A stretch of 64,000 bases of DNA from Cyprinodon diabolis (taxonomy: Eukaryota > Chordata > Actinopteri > Cyprinodontiformes > Cyprinodontidae): positions 8,062,424-8,126,423 of the forward strand of contig CM060069.1 of the NCBI GenBank assembly GCA_030533445.1, read 5' to 3'. The notes below the pieces were generated by a model. That model saw only the letters and a program-made list of their open reading frames with translations, was not told the origin of the DNA and did no database searches. This document shows positions 59,497 through 64,000 of this stretch, one piece after another. Each line of letters opens with the position of its first letter. Positions within the stretch are counted from its first letter, which is position 1. The position numbers and the translations under genes were made by a program.

Positions 59497-61461
59497 AGGC
59501 TGGTTTATGCTCAGAAACGCAGTGAACGCGACACACGCGTGTCCTCTGCAGACATTCTGCTGCACCTCTCCAAAATTATACGTGACTGCAGACAGTGCCA
59601 CAGACAGGAGGCCTCTGATTGGTCAAATCTAAATCTGCTCTACACTATGCGTATTTCCTGTTGGGTACCTTACCGGCTTGTTTTGTGGAAAACGACTCAT
59701 GGAGTTGGACCAGCAGAAGAACGATGTGTGCGAGAACTAGGGCTGCAACAACGAATCGATAAAATCGACTTTTAAAAGCGTTGGCAACGAATTTCATCAT
59801 CGATTAGTTGTGTCGCGCGATTAATGCGTCATCCGCCGCCGCCGTCATCACATCCATTTGACTGAAACGGGGGAAGAAAAAAAATACGACAGAGCGAGCT
59901 AGCGCCGCAGGCGCAGTGTTGCCAACTCAGCGACTTTTCAAACCCCTCCAGCGACTATTTTTCAAAAAAGCGACTAGCGAGAAATCTGGCGACTTTTTAC
60001 GGTGTTCCTGGCTGCTTTTGGAGACTCTTACGTGAAAGCATGTATCGTTCCTACTCTGCCGTGGGGCGCCTCCCCCATCCCAACCCCGTTCTCCCTCTCC
60101 CACAGGAGTCCCTCTCAGCGCTGCAGTCAGAGCCGCAGGATGTTTACCCTCAGCGTCCAGACTGCAAATGAAGCGCGCATGCGCCGGGATTGACGGCGCA
60201 AATTGATCACAATAATTAAAACAGCCTGCGCTTTGTAAAGCGAAAAAAGTCGTAACATGCAACTTTTGTAAAAACAAATTAACATGGCACGGAAGCACCA
60301 CTGTTATGATGCAGCACCTGAAAAGAAAACATGTTGGAGCCTTGATGGCAGTGAAGAGAGCTGATCAGCAGGATGAGTTAGTTTCTCAGGTAGCTCATCT
60401 GATGCTTTCCTTACCGTGTTAGTAGTTTACAGACAGTGATAAGGTTGGCTACTTATTTTACTTTTAATTTCATTTGAATTAGCTTAAGCAGCGTTTATAT
60501 TTAATTTATAAATAAATTAACTTGCAAATTATGAGGGCAAGGCTTTTAAAGTTTAAATCTTCTGGCAAAGATAAAGTAAAGAAGATCCTGCAATTTATGG
60601 AAGTAAAGCAGAATAAAATCCAGCAAGATCAGTAATATGTCAATTAATTATATGCCACATTCCCATGTAAATATCTGTCTTTGGAGGATGTGTTTTTTAC
60701 CACCCCTAGTTCTCTCATTTTTATTCCAAATACAATTTATAATTTGAATCACAGGGCTATTCTTTATCTCTATGGTTCAGTATTTTCTCAAGTAGCAACT
60801 TTAACTGCTATACTTTCCTGTCTTAAAAGGCAGAACTCTTCTAGTAAAAAAAAAAAAAAAAAACTCATTTTTTGAAATGGGGGGACCTATTGTTTGAACC
60901 CCTGAGGGGCTTTTAAAAACAAAAATGTCTTTTTTTGCACTTTATGAAACAAAGTACCCTATATTTTGTGGATGTACAGCTACATTTCTCATGTAAGTTT
61001 GCGTAGTTTTAACACAAACATTTATTTTTCATATTGCACCAGTACAGTTAATGAGCAACCTGTACTTGTGTGCTTGTTTGTTCTGTCTAAAATGTTTATT
61101 TTGGAATAAAGAGGTTAATATAAAAAATATTTTTTGTCCGATTCATCGAAAAAAATAATCGGCCGATTCATCAATTTTTAAAATAATCGTTAGTTGCAGC
61201 CCTGGCGAGAACGCTGGGACCCTTTTTTCACCTGGATCCCTGCTCTTTTTGGCCCTCATGTCCCTCCATCTTCGGACAAACTTGCCCCCTACTTCCTCTC
61301 CGCCTCGGCCGTATCTAGACCCACAGCTAGTTCCTGATTGTCCCTCGTTATTCCACGCTGCAATGCAAGAATAAGCACAAGAATAAGCGCAGACCACGCT
61401 TCAATATTGGGCATGAATCAAAAACATCTGCGACAAACTGCTGCGTGAGGATAACCAGCCC
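59497..61461. mobile_element. Harbinger-like MITE nested in the TTAA element
   Basis: The ends AGGCTGGTTTATGCTCAG and, reversed, GGGCTGGTTATCCTCACG are flanked by TTA (59494-59496, 61462-61464), as in PIF/Harbinger elements. No transposase. It contains a hAT at 59738-61204. Confidence 0.7.
59738..61204. mobile_element. Internally deleted hAT nested in the Harbinger-like MITE
   Basis: The ends TAGGGCTGCAAC and GTTGCAGCCCTG are flanked by the perfect 8-bp duplication GCGAGAAC (59730-59737, 61205-61212). A BED zinc-finger tail is readable at about 60283-60342 (MMQHLKRKHVGA), so it descends from an autonomous ZBED-type hAT. No catalytic domain remains. Confidence 0.92.
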
Positions 61462-61822
61462 TTAACCGCTGGTGAGTCTGACATAACTCTTCTTTTGGAA
61501 AGTAAGATTGTATGAGCGATGCAAACAGCAACTTTTAAACAGAAGGTGCAGAAGGAGAAAGGGGCTCATGCACGCTCTCTGACACGGTAAAGTCGTAGGG
61601 AAGCGGCTGTTCCAACGGTTGCATTTCCAAATACTCCCAAGTAGCGCCCGACTTTACACGAGTGAATAAATTGAATGTGATTGGTCGATTATCAAGGGGG
61701 TTGGCAAGCGCTTTGGTTGTGGCTGGTTTCTCTGAAGCATCTTCCCAACCATTTCTTTTTTTTTATAGTAGAGAGGGCGGGTCTTTTCAAATATGTGTAA
61801 AAATCCTCCACTGTACCTTTAA

Positions 61823-62073
61823 AAGAAAGGTATTTATATGATGCATGATGCACTTGAAACAAGATATTAGACTTTTCTACTTATTTTAAATAAATATTTC
61901 TCTTCTACTGCCACACTGTCTAACTTACCTGCTCAATTTAAGATAAAATATATTTATTTTAGGAAATGACTTGATTAGATTTTTTTTTATTTTTTGCAGT
62001 GTAGAGTTTGATCAAACAGACAGTATCAACAGTAAACATGTTTAGGGAAAAAAAAAAAAAAGAGCAAGCTCAC
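61823..62073. other. marveld2 intron sequence
   Basis: AT-rich intron DNA next to exon B. No repeat ends seen. Confidence 0.7.
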
Positions 62074-62124
62074 GTTTTTCTTCTTCTGGTAGTCCTGCAG
62101 GATCCTGTTGATGCGATCCACCTC
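62074..62124 (-). CDS. marveld2: marveld2 (tricellulin), penultimate coding exon
   Basis: This 51-bp exon, EVDRINRILQDYQKKKN, has an acceptor ending TAG (62127-62125) and a GTGAGC donor after AAC. It is in phase 0 with both neighbours. It encodes the helix turn and start of the second helix of the occludin/ELL domain, continuing into DPTFLEKK of the last exon. Confidence 0.85.
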
Positions 62125-62990
62125 CTACAAACACAGATAGTATTTCACTCAGGTGATGTCATAGAGTGAAACTCTGTAGGAAAATTAGGAGAGAGAGAAA
62201 ACAGATGGCTGCCTGGATGGAGCCCATGAGGAATTTGAGGGTGGAGAGAAACAGGAAGAGGAAGTAAAAACAGAGGAAGTGACGGGATGGAGAAGTAAGG
62301 GACGTTTTGACAACGAAGACAATGAGAGGAATTTTTCTGAACAGGCAGAAATCCTTCGCTGGGTCTGAATGTAACTATGTATAATCTATGCTGGATGCCT
62401 AAGGGGAGATGTTTGAAAATTGTGGAAATTTGAACTACATTAATTCTATGAAAAGCACTTTATAAATAAAGTTTAGTTTATTTTAATTTCTTCTCCTCAT
62501 CTTTACTGTAAGAACACATTCAGGTCAGAACAGCTGGTCCCCCAGCTTCACCAACTGGTTTAGATGGAGGGGAATCTATCATCCCAGTTCCTCCCATTTA
62601 AAACACTAGTATGGAGGGAATTTTGTGCCTTTATTGTTTAAATAAACACATTTGGTTAATGGAAATTTGAACACAAAAAATATCCACTCCAGAAATGAAA
62701 CTTGGGAAAATATTTTTAATCAAAAACTGGTTCTAAGAGAACCTGTTTTCTCAGATTTGTTTTTTTAAAATACAAATTTTTTTTGTCAAATTTTATTCTA
62801 TCAAAAACTAATTAGCTAAGAAAATAATATTAAGCTTGTGAAAAACTGAGAAGGTTCCACAGTTTAAAATGTGGGTAAGTGATTTTACTGAGATTCCTCA
62901 TTTGGAGAAACTGTGCTACGATGTTAAGGTTTCCAGGAAGTTCTGTAGTATCTGGCAGCAGGTTTTGCCTTCATTTTTTCTCTTCCCAGC
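62125..62990. other. marveld2 intron sequence
   Basis: Non-coding intron DNA. No other gene recognised. Confidence 0.7.
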
Positions 62991-63221
62991 TTTTATTGTG
63001 ATTTCATTGTCACAAATACAGAGCAATGAAATGAACTCTCTGCATTTAACCCATCCCCTTGGGGAGCAGTGGGCTGCCATTGTGTGGCGCCCAGGAAGCA
63101 GTTGGGGGTTAAGGGTCTTGCTCAGGAACCCAGAGTGGAAGATTGTTGGGATCGAACCGGGTATTTATAACTTTCTCAGAACACAAGCACACTACTCTAA
63201 CCACTAGGCCAACAGTCCCCC
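62991..63221 (-). mobile_element. tRNA-derived SINE
   Basis: On the minus strand a tRNA-like head has box A (TGGCCTAGTGGTTAGAG) and box B (GGTTCGATCCC). A central body common in fish genomes (GAGCAAGACCCTTAACCCCC) and a 3' end with AATAAAAGC follow. It sits in a marveld2 intron. The family may be a V-SINE type, but this was not verified. Confidence 0.7.
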
Positions 63222-63578
63222 AGAAAAAGCCAACAATCCCCCCCCCACAAAGAGGAAAATGAGTTGTTGCAGTAACTCCATCACCAGAGTGAATGTCATA
63301 AACCTCCATCAGCAAACTTTGAATATGAAGTTTAGGTCTAGAAAGAGGAACTATGTCCATGAACAATGTGAACTGTGAGAAGGTCAACATGGAGCTAGTG
63401 TTTTAAACAACCTCCTTCACACACATTAAAACAAAAACAAATAAATGTAACCTTTAAGGGTTACGTAGTTTGTAATGTTTTGGAAAAGCTCCAGTTTTAA
63501 TCACGGGAAAAAAGAAAAAGTTTAAATCCAAAGAAATGTTTTCATGTAGAGAACATTAAGGAATTAGCGACCAATCAC
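63222..63578. other. marveld2 intron sequence
   Basis: Non-coding DNA between the SINE and exon A. No feature recognised. Confidence 0.7.
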
Positions 63579-63750
63579 CATCTGGGTTGTGGGCTGCTGA
63601 GGCAGACTGTGCATCATGGCGTCCATCTCATCAAACTTCTTCAGTGTGGCCTGAACATCTGCATGGAGCTCCTTGTACTCTGCGTACTGGTCGTTGAACA
63701 CAGCTCGGTACTGGTCCCGCTCTTCATCAGACCGGATCACCGGATATTTC
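63579..63750 (-). CDS. marveld2: marveld2 (tricellulin), third-last coding exon
   Basis: This 172-bp exon follows an acceptor TTTACAG (63757-63751) and precedes a GTGATT donor. The first base completes a split codon, then 57 codons from [14 protein letters not shown] through [16 protein letters not shown] to PTTQM. It is the first helix of the occludin/ELL domain. The KYPxI and FNDQYxEYKEL signatures fit tricellulin. The MARVEL membrane domain and upstream exons lie beyond the right window edge. Confidence 0.88.
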
Positions 63751-63806
63751 CTGTAAAGAACCACACAGCATGAACAAGGGAACGAGCCGTTTTCCATAAT
63801 CATGAC

Positions 63807-64000
63807 TAGGGATGCACGATATAATCGGCCCCCTATCGGTATCGGCCTGTATCGGCCTTAAAACTTAATATCGGACATCGGCCACCCCACCGATATTTAA
63901 CCCGATATTTGATCAGCTTCTGAGTTTCTAAAGTCTAAAAAAAAAAAAAAATACTACTTCTTCTTCTTCCTCAAAAACTTCTTTTTTACAGACTTAAAAA
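63807..64000. mobile_element. hAT-type repeat, cut by window end
   Basis: It starts TAGGGATGCACGATATAATC and continues with repeated ATCGGTATCGGCC motifs, the end pattern of a widespread fish hAT family. It is in the marveld2 intron, and the right end is not in the window. Confidence 0.65.

Larger units (their letters stand above)
59372..61818. mobile_element. TTAA-flanked element holding two nested transposons (marveld2 intron)
   Basis: The ends AGGTATAGTGGAG and, reversed, AGGTACAGTGGAGG are flanked by TTAA (59368-59371, 61819-61822). Without the inner elements it is about 0.48 kb. It lies in the last marveld2 intron. Confidence 0.8.

Noticed and set aside
63150..63210. A separate tRNA gene with boxes A and B
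   Set aside because: The middle between the boxes does not form an anticodon arm and the acceptor does not pair. The surrounding body is that of a SINE.

Overview
The window looks like teleost fish nuclear DNA. The evidence is the last three coding exons of marveld2 (tricellulin) at the right end and a typical fish transposon load: a Tx1-clade LINE, Tc1-like elements, several hAT elements, TTAA-target MITEs, a Harbinger-like MITE, L2- and Rex1-like LINE remnants and a tRNA-derived SINE. The species cannot be told from the sequence.

Layout. 1-4413: minus-strand Tx1/L1-type LINE with an open 1313-codon ORF2 and the 3' part of ORF1, cut by a 500-N assembly gap (4414-4913). 4914-38959: a head-to-tail array of 41 complete units (mostly 809-832 bp) plus one partial unit. 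Each unit carries one tRNA-Glu-derived locus on the minus strand. By eye about 15 are good tRNA-Glu(TTC) genes, one is a good tRNA-Glu(CTC) gene, and 25 are damaged. Sixteen of the damaged loci share the same 9-bp deletion that removes half of the anticodon arm. The units form higher-order blocks that recur at fixed offsets of 5766, 6600 and 14019 bp. 38974-49272: a transposon graveyard with a terminal-inverted-repeat element carrying a Rex1-like fragment, a Tc1 copy containing a hAT that contains another hAT, a second Tc1 copy abutting the first, a fold-back TTAA MITE, and a nearly intact hAT with a perfect 8-bp target duplication. 49273-58571: mostly AT-rich non-coding DNA with LINE and hAT scraps and another TTAA MITE. 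58572-63750: the 3' end of marveld2 on the minus strand. Its penultimate-to-last-exon intron holds a three-layer nest (TTAA element, then Harbinger-like, then hAT). 63807-64000: the start of another hAT-type repeat in the next intron.

How the parts relate. The tRNA array behaves like a gene-bearing satellite: units are homogenised, damaged copies have been amplified together with good ones, and blocks of several units have been duplicated. The adjoining LINE belongs to a clade in which some families insert into multicopy RNA genes, so its position may reflect target choice, but the gap hides the junction. The only recognisable host protein-coding gene is marveld2. All other protein-like ORFs are transposon genes, their remains, or by-products of the satellite. 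Alignments, folding and similarity were judged by eye without database searches.
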